A stretch of DNA of 58,070 nucleotides from Burkholderiales bacterium (GTDB taxonomy: Bacteria; Pseudomonadota; Gammaproteobacteria; Burkholderiales; Ga0077523), in contig JALHMS010000029.1 in the NCBI GenBank assembly GCA_022843925.1, positions 1-58,070 on the forward strand. Reading direction: 5' to 3'. The position numbers and the translations under genes were made by a program. Within the stretch, counting starts at the first letter, position 1, and each line of letters starts with the position of its first letter. Below the pieces are notes generated by a model. It saw nothing but the letters and a program-made list of their open reading frames with translations. It ran no database searches and had not been told where the DNA came from. Positions 29,206 through 38,882 of this stretch are shown here, piece by piece.

Positions 29206-29970
29206 CTACTTGCGGGCCGCCGCGAGCTTTGCCTGCAGCGCGTCGATGCGCGCGTGGTTGTCGTCCGAGCCGATGTACGTGCGGAACAGCCATTCCTGCG
29301 TGCGCATCGCGCCGTCGAGGTCCTGCCCCAGCACCTGATTGGAAAGCCGCTTCGTCTCGGCAAGGCATTGCCGATCGAACGCGGCCATGTCGCGCGCGAT
29401 GGTGCGAACGGCGGGGAGGAGTTCGCCCTTCGGATACACGCGGCTCACGAAGCCCATCCGCTCGGCCTCGTGCGCGTCGTAGATGCGGCCGGTCAGCGCG
29501 ACCTCCTTCGCGCGGCCGAGGCCGATGATGCGCCACAGGGGATCCATGATCGGTGTCAGCGACAGCACGATCTCGCGCTGGCCGAACTTCGCGCCCTCGG
29601 ACGCATAGCGGATGTCGCACATCATCGCGATGTCGAAGCCGCCGGCGATCGCGGGGCCGCCCACGGCGCCGATGACCGGTTGCTCGCAGAACAGGATCGC
29701 GCGGTAGGTGCGGTGGAAGAGGGCGATGTACGCCTCGTTCGTCGCCTTCTCGAGGCGGCGGATCTCGTCGAGATCGAATCCGGCGCAGAAGAACTTCTCG
29801 CCGCCGGTCAGCAGCACCACGCGCACGTCGGTGCGGCGGGCGATCGCCTCGAACGTCTCGGCGAGCAGGAGCAGCACCTGCGGCGACATGGCGTTGCCCT
29901 TCCCAGGGCGGTTCAGCGTGACGGTCGCGACGCCGTCCGCGACGTCGATGAGCAGGAGTTCCTCGGACAT
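29206..29970 (-). CDS. Enoyl-CoA hydratase/isomerase family protein
   Basis: 254 aa crotonase-fold protein. VATVTLNRPGKGNAM at the N-terminus, EKFFCAGFDLDEI for the CoA-binding/oxyanion loop, and IGAVGGPAIAGGFDIAMMCDIRYAS for the second oxyanion loop. At the usual catalytic Glu positions the sequence reads GAKFGQREIVLSLTPIMDPLW; the normal E-x-x-x-G pattern 'FGxPEVxLGLIP' is changed, so hydratase, isomerase or hydrolase activity cannot be assigned. First gene of a two-gene operon with the 3-hydroxyisobutyrate dehydrogenase-like gene and divergent from the LysR regulator. Confidence 0.85.
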   Translation of the reverse strand: MSEELLLIDVADGVATVTLNRPGKGNAMSPQVLLLLAETFEAIARRTDVRVVLLTGGEKFFCAGFDLDEIRRLEKATNEAYIALFHRTYRAILFCEQPVIGAVGGPAIAGGFDIAMMCDIRYASEGAKFGQREIVLSLTPIMDPLWRIIGLGRAKEVALTGRIYDAHEAERMGFVSRVYPKGELLPAVRTIARDMAAFDRQCLAETKRLSNQVLGQDLDGAMRTQEWLFRTYIGSDDNHARIDALQAKLAAARK

Positions 29971-30021
29971 TGGGGGCCTCGCGGGTCGGGTTGGGGGGCG
30001 CTCGCCGGACGATGGCGCGTA

Positions 30022-30034
30022 TGCTTGGGCAGCA
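30022..30034. promoter_or_regulatory. Possible LysR-type site TGCT-N5-AGCA
   Basis: A 13-bp inverted repeat of the T-N11-A form in the 155-bp space between the LysR gene and the divergent hydratase operon, 91 bp upstream of the LysR start. Position and form fit a LysR regulator site; short motifs like this also arise by chance. Confidence 0.35.
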
Positions 30035-30125
30035 CGCACCGATGCATGCCAGCGGTGCACCGAGTATCCCTCCGCCGCGCCGCCCGCGACAACGGCGGTC
30101 CGGCAGTCGCGCATGAGTTTTCCGC

Positions 30126-31043
30126 ATGATCTCGAAACGACGCTCCATCCCATCGCTCGCTTCACTGCAGGCCTTCGACAGCGCCGCCCGCCTGCTCAGC
30201 TTCACCCGGGCGGCCGACGAACTCGCGCTCACGCAGAGCGCCGTCAGCCGCCAGATCCAGACGCTCGAGGACGGGGTCGGACTGCCGCTCTTCCAGCGCA
30301 CCGGCAACCGGCTCGTCCTCACCGAGGCGGGCGAGAACTACCATGGCGAGATCGCCCCGCTGCTCGAATCTCTGCGCAGCGCGACGTTGCGTCTCATGGC
30401 GTTCAAGGGAGCGGGCGGCACGTTGCGGCTCGTGGTGCTGCCGACGCTCGGGATGAAATGGCTGGTGCCGCGCCTGCCGCGGTTCATCGCTGCGCACCCG
30501 GAGGTGCAGGTGAGCCTGAACACGCGCACCACGCCGCTCGACCTGCGCGACACGGAGTTCGACGCGGCCATCCAGCACGGCGAGCCCACGTGGCCGGGGT
30601 CCGTCGCGGTGCGTCTGATGGGCGAGGAACTGGTCGTGGTGGCGAGCCCGTCGCTGTTGCCGCGCGGAAAGGCGGCGCGCCGCGATGCGCTCCTCACGCT
30701 TCCGCTCCTGCAGCAGGGCACGCGCCCCGACGCGTGGGCCGAGTGGTTCCGCGCCGCGGGCGTGGCGCGCGAGGATGCCTACGGCGGGCTGCGCTTCGAG
30801 CAGTTCTCCCACGTGATCCAGGCCGCCACGGCCGGGCTCGGTCTCGCGCTCGTCCCGCGCTTCCTCGTCGCCGACGAGATGCGCGCTGGCCAGCTTGCCG
30901 AGGCGTCGGTGCATGTGCTGGCCGGACCGCGTCCGTACTGTCTCGTGTACGCCGAGCGGAAGGCGCACGACCCGGCGGTCACCGCTTTCCGGGTCTGGCT
31001 GCAGGCCGAGGCGGCGGCGTTCGAGGCGGCTCTGCCGGGCTGA
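30126..31043 (+). CDS. LysR-family transcriptional regulator, GcvA-like
   Basis: 305 aa. N-terminal winged helix SLASLQAFDSAARLLSFTRAADELALTQSAVSRQIQTLE, then LPLFQRTGNRLVLTEAG, and a periplasmic-binding-like effector domain (about 95-300) with LRLVVLPTLGMKWLVPRLPRF and FDAAIQHGEP, the pattern of the GcvA subgroup. It is divergent from the enoyl-CoA hydratase/dehydrogenase pair and most likely regulates it. The SDR gene at 31139 follows by 95 bp in the same direction. Confidence 0.93.
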   Translation: MISKRRSIPSLASLQAFDSAARLLSFTRAADELALTQSAVSRQIQTLEDGVGLPLFQRTGNRLVLTEAGENYHGEIAPLLESLRSATLRLMAFKGAGGTLRLVVLPTLGMKWLVPRLPRFIAAHPEVQVSLNTRTTPLDLRDTEFDAAIQHGEPTWPGSVAVRLMGEELVVVASPSLLPRGKAARRDALLTLPLLQQGTRPDAWAEWFRAAGVAREDAYGGLRFEQFSHVIQAATAGLGLALVPRFLVADEMRAGQLAEASVHVLAGPRPYCLVYAERKAHDPAVTAFRVWLQAEAAAFEAALPG

Positions 31044-31138
31044 CGTCCGCGGCAGGCGGTGCGTTAATCTTCGCCCTCCCTGCCGACGCCGCATCTCGAC
31101 TTCTGCAACGCGCGCGCGGCTCATCAACAGGAGACGAC

Positions 31139-31903
31139 ATGGGCAGTCTGGACGGAAAGGTGGCGTGGATCACGGGGGCGGGCTCGGGCATCGGACTCGC
31201 CGGTGCGCAGGCGCTCGCGGCGGCGGGCGCGACGGTCGTGATGTCCGGGCGGCGGACGGAGGTCCTCGAGGCCGAGGCGGGGGCGATCCGCGCCGGCGGA
31301 CATCGCGCCGAGATCGCGCCGCTCGACGTGAGCGATGCCGACGACGTCGCGAAGGTGTCCGCCGCGATCCTCGCGCGCCACGGCCGCGTCGACATCCTCG
31401 TGAACAGCGCCGGACTCAACGTGCCCAGACGGTTCTGGAAGGACCAGACGGTGCAGGGCTGGAACGAGGTGATGCGCATCAACCTCGACGGCAGCTACTA
31501 CTGCTGTGCGGCCGTGCTGCCCGCGATGCGTGCGCGGAAGGACGGCCTCGTCATCAACGTGTCGTCGTGGTCGGGTCGTTTCGACAGCTACATGACCGGC
31601 CCGGCTTACAACGCCGCGAAGCACGGGGTCGTCGCGATGACGGCGCACCTGAACCAGGAGGAGTGCGTGAACGGCATCCGTGCCTGTGCGCTGTGCCCCG
31701 CCGAGGTCGCGACGCCGATCATGGAGAAGCGTCCGGTGAAGCCGTCCGACGAGGACATCGCGCGGATGCTCCAGCCCGTGGACCTCGGCCGGACGATCCT
31801 CTGGATCGCGGAGCAGCCGCCGCACGTGTGCGTGAACGAGATCCTGATCAGTCCGACGTGGAATCGCATCTTCCTCGGGGCGTCCGACCTCGCCAGGAAG
31901 TGA
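31139..31903 (+). CDS. SDR family oxidoreductase
   Basis: 254 aa. Cofactor motif ITGAGSGIG near residue 12, SGRR after the second strand (suggesting NADP(H)), NSAG in place of NNAG, catalytic Ser in INVSSWSGRF and Tyr/Lys in YNAAKHG. The C-terminus (VNEILISPTWNR) lacks the VDGG end of the fabG-like group and is closer to the YdfG-like 'sulfoacetaldehyde/serine 3-dehydrogenase' group. AACAGGAGACGAC provides a strong ribosome site. Substrate unknown. Confidence 0.9.
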   Translation: MGSLDGKVAWITGAGSGIGLAGAQALAAAGATVVMSGRRTEVLEAEAGAIRAGGHRAEIAPLDVSDADDVAKVSAAILARHGRVDILVNSAGLNVPRRFWKDQTVQGWNEVMRINLDGSYYCCAAVLPAMRARKDGLVINVSSWSGRFDSYMTGPAYNAAKHGVVAMTAHLNQEECVNGIRACALCPAEVATPIMEKRPVKPSDEDIARMLQPVDLGRTILWIAEQPPHVCVNEILISPTWNRIFLGASDLARK

Positions 31904-31933
31904 TCGACCGACCGACGGGCGTCCGGCGGATGG

Positions 31934-34033
31934 TCAGGCCGCGATCTCCGGATACCGTGTGGCGAGCGAGTCGATGAGATCCGGCAGGCGTTGCGGTGCC
32001 ATGAAGTAGGTGCCCTGGAGCCGGTCGCAGCCGTGGGCGATGAGGAAGGCGGCCTGCGCCTCGCTGGTCACCCCCTCCGCGCTCGTCTTCAGGCCGAGTT
32101 TCGTGGCGAGCGCGATGATCCCGTCCGCGAGCGAGCGCGCTTCGTCGTCGTCGGGGAGTCCCGCCACGAATGTCGCGTCGAGCTTCACGGCGTTGAGCGG
32201 CAGCCGGTTGAGGTGGGTCAGCGAGGAGTGGCCCGTCGCGAACGCGTCGAGCGTGAGCTTCACTCCGAGGGCCGAGAGTTCCGTGAGCGTGCCCGCGATG
32301 ACCTTGGCGCTGCGCGAAAGCACGGCCGCCTCGCGCAGTTCCAGTTCGAGGTGGTCCGGCGGCAGGCCGCTCGCGCGAAGCGCGTCGGCCACGATCGCCG
32401 GGAAGTCGCCGTGGGCGAGCTGCCGGGCGGTGACGCTGACCGACACGCCGACGCCGTGCAGATCCGCCGCCTGCCAGAGCGCACAGTCGGCGCAGGCCGA
32501 GCGCAGCAGCCAGGAGCCCAACGCGGCGATCTGTCCGGAATCCTCCGCGACCGTCAGCAGTTCGTCGTGGCTGAGATTGCCCAGCCGCGGATGCGGCCAG
32601 TGGACGGTCGCATCGAAGGCGACGGCACGGCCGCGCAGCGCGTCGATCTGCGGTTGGTAGTGGACCTCCAGACACGCCTGCTCGAGGGCGGCTCTCAGAT
32701 CATGGGCAAGCCCGGCGCGCCTTTGCATGCCTGCGTCCAGCGCTGCGTGATAGAGCGCGACCTGCCCGCGTCCCTGGGACTTCGCCTGGTACATGGCCAC
32801 GTCGGCGTTCTTCAGCAACTGCTCGGGCGTCGACGCGTGCGTGCCGGTGAGGGCGACGCCGATGCTGGTGCCGGTGTGGATGACCCGGCCGCGCACCGTG
32901 AACGGCTGGAACAGGGTCTCCAGCAGCTTGGCCGCCGCGGAGAGCGCGCCATCCTCGTCGGGGACCCGGTCGAGAATCACGGCGAATTCGTCTCCGCCGA
33001 GGCGGTAGACCATGTCGCCTTCCCGGACCTGGTCTTGCAGTCGCGCTGCGACCGCCGCGAGCAGGGCGTCGCCCACGTCGTGGCCGAGCGTGTCGTTCAC
33101 CATCTTGAAGTTGTCGAGGTCCAGGAACATGAGGGCCGTCGGCACGATGCCGTCGGACTTCCGGACCAGCCTGGCTTCGAGGGCCTCGTTGAAGCTGCGC
33201 CGGTTGGGCAGACCGGTCACCGCGTCGTGGTGCGCCGTATAGGCGAGTTCCTCCTCGGCGTGACGGCGGACGGACAGCTCGCGTTCGAGCGCCATCTCGC
33301 GTTTCTGCATCTGGTCGAGCATCCCGTTGAACACCCGGCCGAGCTTCGCGATCTCGGCGGGGATGTCGTCGGTTCCGGCATCGGGCGCGCGCATCGCGTA
33401 GTTGCCGTGCGTCGCGATGCCGTCCATCACGGACTCGAGATGTGCGAGAGGACGCAGCAACCGCATCAGGCGCCAGGCAAGGAACATCAGGACGACCACC
33501 GATCCGAGGATGAGGATGCCGCCGCTGACGGCCATGCTGAGCCGCAGCCGCTCCGTGACCGGCGCGAGGGACAGGCGCGTCACGACGGTGCCCACCCGGG
33601 CGCCATGGTCCAGCACGGGCTCGCGCGTCTCGACGGCGCCCGGGATCCCGCGGGCACCCCGGACCGGGTCGGGCGGGGTGGCGCGGGCGTCGCCCGTCCC
33701 TTCGCTCACCGACGCGAAAAGCTGGTTCCGCTGATCGAAGACCCACACCCCGTCCATCCCGGGCCGCCGTCGAAGCGTGGCCAGAACGTTCTCGGCGCTC
33801 GCACGGTCGCGGAAGACCAGCGAGGCCGCGACCGTGTCGCCGATGAGGCGCGCTTCGATCGTGGCCGTGGCCTCGAAGTCGCGCATGGCAGCCCGGTACT
33901 CGAAGAACGCGAGGATGCAGAGGGTGATCACCATGCCCAGCAGGCTCGCGCCGGCATTGGCGCCGAGGATCCTCGAGCAGAGGGAGCGGTGCCGCGGCCC
34001 CCGCGATGCGGTTCGGGACGGATTGACGATCAT
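31934..34033 (-). CDS. Membrane GGDEF protein with a degenerate EAL domain
   Basis: 699 aa inner-membrane protein. Two membrane spans (about 28-46 and 166-188) flank a periplasmic sensor domain of CHASE8-like layout (VWVFDQRNQLFASVSEG). A HAMP linker (about 190-245) leads to a GGDEF domain with an intact active site (RLGGDEFAVI, 346-350) and a product-inhibition site RxxD at 337-340, so diguanylate cyclase activity is expected. In the C-terminal EAL domain the EAL signature is replaced by FDATVHW, the metal-binding Asp pair DDFGTG reads DAFATG, and a conserved Asn is Ser (VSVTARQ). Phosphodiesterase activity is therefore unlikely; the domain may bind c-di-GMP or partners. The ATG at 34033 is the best start by resemblance. 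Confidence 0.88.
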   Translation of the reverse strand: MIVNPSRTASRGPRHRSLCSRILGANAGASLLGMVITLCILAFFEYRAAMRDFEATATIEARLIGDTVAASLVFRDRASAENVLATLRRRPGMDGVWVFDQRNQLFASVSEGTGDARATPPDPVRGARGIPGAVETREPVLDHGARVGTVVTRLSLAPVTERLRLSMAVSGGILILGSVVVLMFLAWRLMRLLRPLAHLESVMDGIATHGNYAMRAPDAGTDDIPAEIAKLGRVFNGMLDQMQKREMALERELSVRRHAEEELAYTAHHDAVTGLPNRRSFNEALEARLVRKSDGIVPTALMFLDLDNFKMVNDTLGHDVGDALLAAVAARLQDQVREGDMVYRLGGDEFAVILDRVPDEDGALSAAAKLLETLFQPFTVRGRVIHTGTSIGVALTGTHASTPEQLLKNADVAMYQAKSQGRGQVALYHAALDAGMQRRAGLAHDLRAALEQACLEVHYQPQIDALRGRAVAFDATVHWPHPRLGNLSHDELLTVAEDSGQIAALGSWLLRSACADCALWQAADLHGVGVSVSVTARQLAHGDFPAIVADALRASGLPPDHLELELREAAVLSRSAKVIAGTLTELSALGVKLTLDAFATGHSSLTHLNRLPLNAVKLDATFVAGLPDDDEARSLADGIIALATKLGLKTSAEGVTSEAQAAFLIAHGCDRLQGTYFMAPQRLPDLIDSLATRYPEIAA

Positions 34034-34213
34034 CGGGCCGGCCGGTACCGATGCACGCCCGCGCGAGCAGCGCCCTCCCCGGATGCCGGGCAGGCGAGGG
34101 GTACGGCGGACGGCGATGGTTCGTGCATCTTCGGATGGGGTGTCGATCGTGGCGCGAAGGGAGCAACGGCGATCGCCGGAGCGACTTGAGGCGCGGCCCG
34201 CGGCGGCACCATG

Positions 34214-34237
34214 AAAAACACCCGCCGAAGCGGGTGT
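34214..34237 (-). terminator. Rho-independent terminator after the cyclase-family gene
   Basis: On the minus strand a perfect 8-bp stem (ACACCCGC with GCGGGTGT, 34237-34230 and 34225-34218) around a TTCG loop is followed by TTTTT. It lies 29 bp beyond the stop of the gene at 34266-35234. Confidence 0.9.
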
Positions 34238-34265
34238 CGAACCGGCGGGGCCTGCAGCCCCGGGA

Positions 34266-35234
34266 TTACTTGATCGCGATCGGGTTGATGATCGCCTGCA
34301 CTGCACCCGTCAGACGGGACGCACCGAGCGTGAACAGCACCTCGTAGGCACCGTCCTTGATGAGCGGCGCGACGTTCATCGTCTCGAGGATGAAGATGCC
34401 GTTCTGTTGCAGCAGGATCTGGTGCACTTCGAACACACCGACGTCCTTCTCGAACGGCACGGCCTCCACGCCCCAGGTGTCGGCACCGACCGCGGCCACG
34501 CCCTTTTCGACCAGGTACAGGGCGCCTTCCTTGCCCAGCCCCGGTTCGGCACCGCCGTAGCGTGCGTCTTCCTTGCCCAGCAGCTTCAGCCAGCCCGTGT
34601 GGAAGATGACGATGTCGCCCTTCTCGATGGACTTGATGCCCTGACGCTTCATCGCGCCCTCGATCTCCTTCGTGTTGATCGGGGTGCCTTCCTTCATGTA
34701 CTCGACGCCCATCAGCCCTGCGATGTCGAGGATGATCGCCTTCGTGGCGATCGGCGGGATCGTCTCGATGCCGAACTTCGTCAGACCTGTCACCTTGGCG
34801 AAGTCTTCACCGCGGTTGCAGTTGTAGTACATGCTGTCCATGCCGATGTGGCCGATCCCGTCGATCTGGGATCCCACGCCGTTCCAGCCCATCACGATGT
34901 CGTCGTTGTAGGTGAGCTTCGTGGGTCCGAGGCTCTGCCCGTTCACCTGGTTCGGCTGGAGGATCGTCACGGAGAAGCTCCGCGGCGGGAAGGCGGGCGT
35001 GGTGCGGTTCGTCTCGATGCCCAGGCTGTAGGACTTGCCCTTGGTGACCAGCTTCATCGCCGCCAGCGTCTTCTCGGGCGTGATGTAGTTCAGGTTTCCG
35101 ATCTGGTCGTCCTTGCCGAACTTGGACGGCTTGCACTCCTTGTGATGGTCGGCCATCGCGTTCGACGCAAACGTCAGCGCCGTGCACAGCGCCGTCAACC
35201 CCAGTGCTGTCTTCACTGCATGATTCTTCGACAT
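34266..35234 (-). CDS. Exported cyclase-family (kynurenine formamidase-like) protein
   Basis: 322 aa. A signal peptide is clear (MSKNHAVKTALGLTALCTAL then TFASNAMADHH, cleavage near residue 28). The mature part belongs to the cyclase fold: NYITPEKTLAAMKLVTKGKSYSLG at the start, then GVGSQIDGIGHIG in place of the GTHxDxPxH metal motif, and later DIVIFHTGW and WGVEAVP. The QIDGxGH form is common in exported members, which are metal-dependent hydrolases of amide or ester bonds with unknown substrates. A strong terminator follows. The gene is divergent from the SNF2 helicase across 276 bp. AGGAGAGAGCATTC precedes the ATG. Confidence 0.86.
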   Translation of the reverse strand: MSKNHAVKTALGLTALCTALTFASNAMADHHKECKPSKFGKDDQIGNLNYITPEKTLAAMKLVTKGKSYSLGIETNRTTPAFPPRSFSVTILQPNQVNGQSLGPTKLTYNDDIVMGWNGVGSQIDGIGHIGMDSMYYNCNRGEDFAKVTGLTKFGIETIPPIATKAIILDIAGLMGVEYMKEGTPINTKEIEGAMKRQGIKSIEKGDIVIFHTGWLKLLGKEDARYGGAEPGLGKEGALYLVEKGVAAVGADTWGVEAVPFEKDVGVFEVHQILLQQNGIFILETMNVAPLIKDGAYEVLFTLGASRLTGAVQAIINPIAIK

Positions 35235-35510
35235 GAATGCTCTCTCCTGACTCGCTCCCAGGAGGGTGCCGTATCCATGCATCCGCGTGTTCCGGGCTGC
35301 CCTGTCGTGATGGCGGCTTCCGGATACGGAGGCATCCCCATTCCCTCCTGATGTTTGTTCGGCGTTACTGAGGACGCCCGATGCTAGCAAACTATGCGCT
35401 GCGCGAGCGCACGATTCCGGTGTCCGGCGCGTTCCCCAGGAGCGCAGACAGCGGGCACGAAGCCCGCTACACTGCCCGGTTGCGTCTCCAGACAGGGCCC
35501 GCAGTCCTCC

Positions 35511-38500
35511 ATGAAGTCCGTTCGAATCACCCGCCGCGATCTGGATCGGAACCTGCCGCCAGAGTTCGTCAAGCGCGGCCTGGCGTATGCCCGCGAGGGG
35601 CGCGTATCCGGTGTCCGTGCCACGCCGGAACAAGGCCGTTTCGAAGCCCATGTGATGGGGTCCGAATCACGGCCCTACCGCGTCGAGGTCCAGGTGATGC
35701 CAGGCAGCGGCGGCTCACGGATCTACGGGCGCTGCACCTGTCCGGTGGGTGTCAACTGCAAGCATGTGGCGGCACTGCTCGCCTCGGTGTCGGAGGATGC
35801 CGGGTCGGCCGAGGACGATTCCGGTGCGCCGTCGTGGGGGCTGGCCACCGCGTTGGTGCGCCCCGAGGCGAAGCGTCCTGCGCCGGCGCCGCTCCCGAAC
35901 GAGTGGGTGCTGTGGCTGGAGGAGGCCGCGGAGGCGCTGGCACCCGTGGCTCCGCCCGAGGACGCAACCCAGGGCCAGCGGGTCCTGTACCTGCTGGACC
36001 TGACGTCGTCGTATCAGCGCCCGGGGCTGCGCGTGCGTCTCGTCACCGTGCGGCCGCGCAAGACCGGCGGCTACGCCAGCCCGCAGCCGTGGCGCAATGC
36101 CCGGAATGCCGTGAATGATCCGCCGCGCTTCGTCCGCCCCGAGGATGTCCGACTCGTCCGCCGCATGCTGGTGGACGCGAACATGCCCTTCGAATCGGAG
36201 TTCGTCCTGCGTGGCGAGGCCGGCGCGGAGATCCTCCCGGCACTGCTCGCCACCGGCCGCTGTCATTTCTCGGAGACCGATTCGCCGCCGCTCGCGTCGG
36301 GGGAATCGCGGCGCGGCCGGGTCCTCTGGACCCATGCACCGAACGGCGATCAGCAGGTCTCGTGGGAGACCGACATTCCGTTCACGCACCTGCTGCCCCT
36401 GTCGCCCCCCTGGTACGTCGATCTCGGACGCCACGAATGCGGTCCGCTGGACACCGGGCTGCCCGCACCGCTCGCCGGCCTGCTCGGCACGATGCCCGGC
36501 GTGTCGGCGGAGCAGGTCGGCGCCGTCCGCAGTGCCATCGAGAACCGGCTGCCCGAGACGCCGCTGCCGATGCCGGCCGTCGCCCGCGAGCAGGATGTCC
36601 GGGACGCGAAACCGGTTCCCTGCCTCCGGCTGGTGACGCTCGACGCCTCCCGGCGGGGCTACCGGCCCATCTCGGAACCGCTCAGCGTCGCGTCGCTGCG
36701 ATTCGACTACAAGGGCACGCGCGTGGGGCCGGGCGACCCCGGCATCGTGCGGCAGTTCCGCGATGGCGTGCTGCGACGCATCCGCCGCGATGCCGACGCC
36801 GAGATGCGCCTGCGTTCCGTGCTCGAGGCCGAGGGGTTCGTCGCCGTCGCCGACGGCAGCCATGTGGTCCCTGCCGAGTACGAACACGACTACGTGCTCG
36901 GGCGTCCGGACGACTGGATCCGCTTCGTGTGCGACCGCGTCGCCGGGCTCCGGGCCGGCGGGTGGGTGGTGGAGTACGACGACAGTTTCGACTTCCGTCC
37001 GGTGGAGGCCGGAGGCTGGTTCGCGGACGTCACCGAGTCGGGACGCGACTGGTTCGACGTCAGCCTCGGCGTCGAGGTGGAGGGGCGCCGCATCGACCTG
37101 CTGCCGGTCGTGATGTCCGTGCTGCAGAGCCGCCCCGGGATCGCAGCTGAGGGGAACGTCGACGGCGCGGTGGCGGTGCGACTGCAGGACGGTCGGATCC
37201 TGCCGGTGCCGCTCGAGCGCGTCCGACCGATCGTGGCGATCCTCGACGAGCTGCTCGACGCCGCCCCGGACGGTCGCGTCCGCGTGCAGAAGCTCGATGC
37301 GGCGCGGCTCGGCGAACTGGAGCGCAGCGGTGCGCTGACCTGGAGCGGCGGCGAGGCGCTGCGTACGTTCGCGGATCGCCTGCTCGGCTTCGACGGCATC
37401 GCCCCCGTGCCCGCACCCGCAGGATTCCGGGCGGTGCTGCGTCCGTACCAGGAGGCCGGTCTCGCCTGGCTGCAGTTCCTCCGCGAATACGAGGTCGGGG
37501 GCATCCTCGCCGACGACATGGGCCTCGGCAAGACCATCCAGGCGCTGGCCCACATCCTCACCGAGAAGCAGGCAGGCCGCCTCGACAGGCCGGCACTCAT
37601 CGTTGCCCCGACGAGCCTCGTGCCGAACTGGCGGGCCGAGGCCGCGAAGTTCGCCCCCGACCTCAGGGTGCACGTGTCCCACGGCCTGAAGCGCAAGGAG
37701 ACGCTGGACCGTATCGACGAGGCGGATCTCGTGATCACCACGTATCCCCTGTTGTCGCGCGATCGGGCCGAGCTGGCCGGGCACGAGTTCCATCTGCTCA
37801 TCCTCGACGAGGCGCAGCAGATCAAGAACGCGCAGACGCAGGCAGCCAACGTCGTCCGCGCGCTGAAGGCCCGCCATCGCCTTTGTCTCACCGGCACCCC
37901 GCTCGAGAATCACCTGGGCGAACTCTGGTCGCTCTTCCACTTCCTGATGCCGGGCTTCCTCGGCGACTCCGCCGGGTTCCGGCGCAGCTACCGCGTGCCC
38001 ATCGAGAAGCATGGCGACGAGGCCCGGCGCGCCGGACTCGAACGTCGCGTGCGCCCGTTCCTGTTGCGGCGGACGAAGGAGCAGGTGGCCGCCGATCTGC
38101 CGCCGAAGACGGAGATCGTGCGGCAGGTGGAACTGCATGGCGCGCAGCGCGAGCTGTACGAGGCCGTCCGATCCACGGTCGACGATCGCGTGCGCCGCGA
38201 GATCGCGAGCCGCGGCCTCGCGCAGAGCCAGATCGTGGTGCTCGACGCGCTGCTGAAGCTGCGTCAGGTGTGCTGCGATCCGCGGCTCGTGAAGCTCGAG
38301 GCCGCGCGCAGGATCGAGGGCTCCGCGAAGATGGAGCTGCTGTTCGAGATGCTGGACGACCTCATCGCCGAGGGGCGACGCGTCCTGCTGTTCTCGCAGT
38401 TCACCGAGATGCTGGGACTCATCGAGAAGGAGCTCGAGGTGCGCGGCATCCGCTACGTGAAGCTCACCGGCGACACCCAGGACCGCGAGCGACCCGTGCG

Positions 38501-38834
38501 CGAGTTCCAGGAAGGCAACGTGCCGCTCTTCCTCATCAGCCTCCGCGCGGGCGGCACGGGGTTGAACCTCACCGCGGCCGACACGGTGATCCACTACGAC
38601 CCGTGGTGGAACCCGGCGGTCGAGCGGCAGGCCACCGACCGCGCCCATCGCATCGGGCAGGACCGGCCGGTGTTCGTCTACAAGCTGATCGTGACGGGCA
38701 GCGTGGAGGAGAAGATCGCCGCCCTGCAGGCGCAGAAGGCGGCGCTGGCCGAGGCGATCCTGGGGGACCCCGGGAAGGTCGTCGCGCCGCTTTCCGCCGA
38801 CGACATCGCGGCGCTGTTCGAGCCCCTGGGTTGA
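35511..38834 (+). CDS. SWIM zinc-finger SNF2-family helicase (HepA-like)
   Basis: 1107 aa. The N-terminal SWIM zinc finger has the CxC...CxH pattern with Cys75, Cys77, Cys83 and His85 (GRCTCPVGVNCKH). A long unassigned middle part (about 130-640) precedes the SNF2 motor: motif I DDMGLGKTIQALAH, motif II LDEAQQIKNA, motif III CLTGTPLENHLGELWSLF, motif V RAGGTGLNLTAADTVIHYDP and motif VI ATDRAHRIGQDRPVF. Such proteins are ATP-driven DNA translocases with roles in transcription recycling or DNA repair; there is no nuclease or methylase gene next to it that would suggest a defence island. The ATG at 35511 gives the usual start before the SWIM domain. Confidence 0.92.
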   Translation: MKSVRITRRDLDRNLPPEFVKRGLAYAREGRVSGVRATPEQGRFEAHVMGSESRPYRVEVQVMPGSGGSRIYGRCTCPVGVNCKHVAALLASVSEDAGSAEDDSGAPSWGLATALVRPEAKRPAPAPLPNEWVLWLEEAAEALAPVAPPEDATQGQRVLYLLDLTSSYQRPGLRVRLVTVRPRKTGGYASPQPWRNARNAVNDPPRFVRPEDVRLVRRMLVDANMPFESEFVLRGEAGAEILPALLATGRCHFSETDSPPLASGESRRGRVLWTHAPNGDQQVSWETDIPFTHLLPLSPPWYVDLGRHECGPLDTGLPAPLAGLLGTMPGVSAEQVGAVRSAIENRLPETPLPMPAVAREQDVRDAKPVPCLRLVTLDASRRGYRPISEPLSVASLRFDYKGTRVGPGDPGIVRQFRDGVLRRIRRDADAEMRLRSVLEAEGFVAVADGSHVVPAEYEHDYVLGRPDDWIRFVCDRVAGLRAGGWVVEYDDSFDFRPVEAGGWFADVTESGRDWFDVSLGVEVEGRRIDLLPVVMSVLQSRPGIAAEGNVDGAVAVRLQDGRILPVPLERVRPIVAILDELLDAAPDGRVRVQKLDAARLGELERSGALTWSGGEALRTFADRLLGFDGIAPVPAPAGFRAVLRPYQEAGLAWLQFLREYEVGGILADDMGLGKTIQALAHILTEKQAGRLDRPALIVAPTSLVPNWRAEAAKFAPDLRVHVSHGLKRKETLDRIDEADLVITTYPLLSRDRAELAGHEFHLLILDEAQQIKNAQTQAANVVRALKARHRLCLTGTPLENHLGELWSLFHFLMPGFLGDSAGFRRSYRVPIEKHGDEARRAGLERRVRPFLLRRTKEQVAADLPPKTEIVRQVELHGAQRELYEAVRSTVDDRVRREIASRGLAQSQIVVLDALLKLRQVCCDPRLVKLEAARRIEGSAKMELLFEMLDDLIAEGRRVLLFSQFTEMLGLIEKELEVRGIRYVKLTGDTQDRERPVREFQEGNVPLFLISLRAGGTGLNLTAADTVIHYDPWWNPAVERQATDRAHRIGQDRPVFVYKLIVTGSVEEKIAALQAQKAALAEAILGDPGKVVAPLSADDIAALFEPLG

Positions 38835-38882
38835 ACCCGGCGGCCGGCGACGGGCGATGCCCGCGGCCGGCGACCGGTGGAT

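Noticed and set aside
35511-38834. SNF2 helicase as part of a DISARM-like or other phage defence island
   Set aside because: No methylase, nuclease, PLD or DUF1998 partner is adjacent; neighbours are a cyclase-family protein and a DUF2059 protein. The SWIM domain fits the HepA-like housekeeping group.
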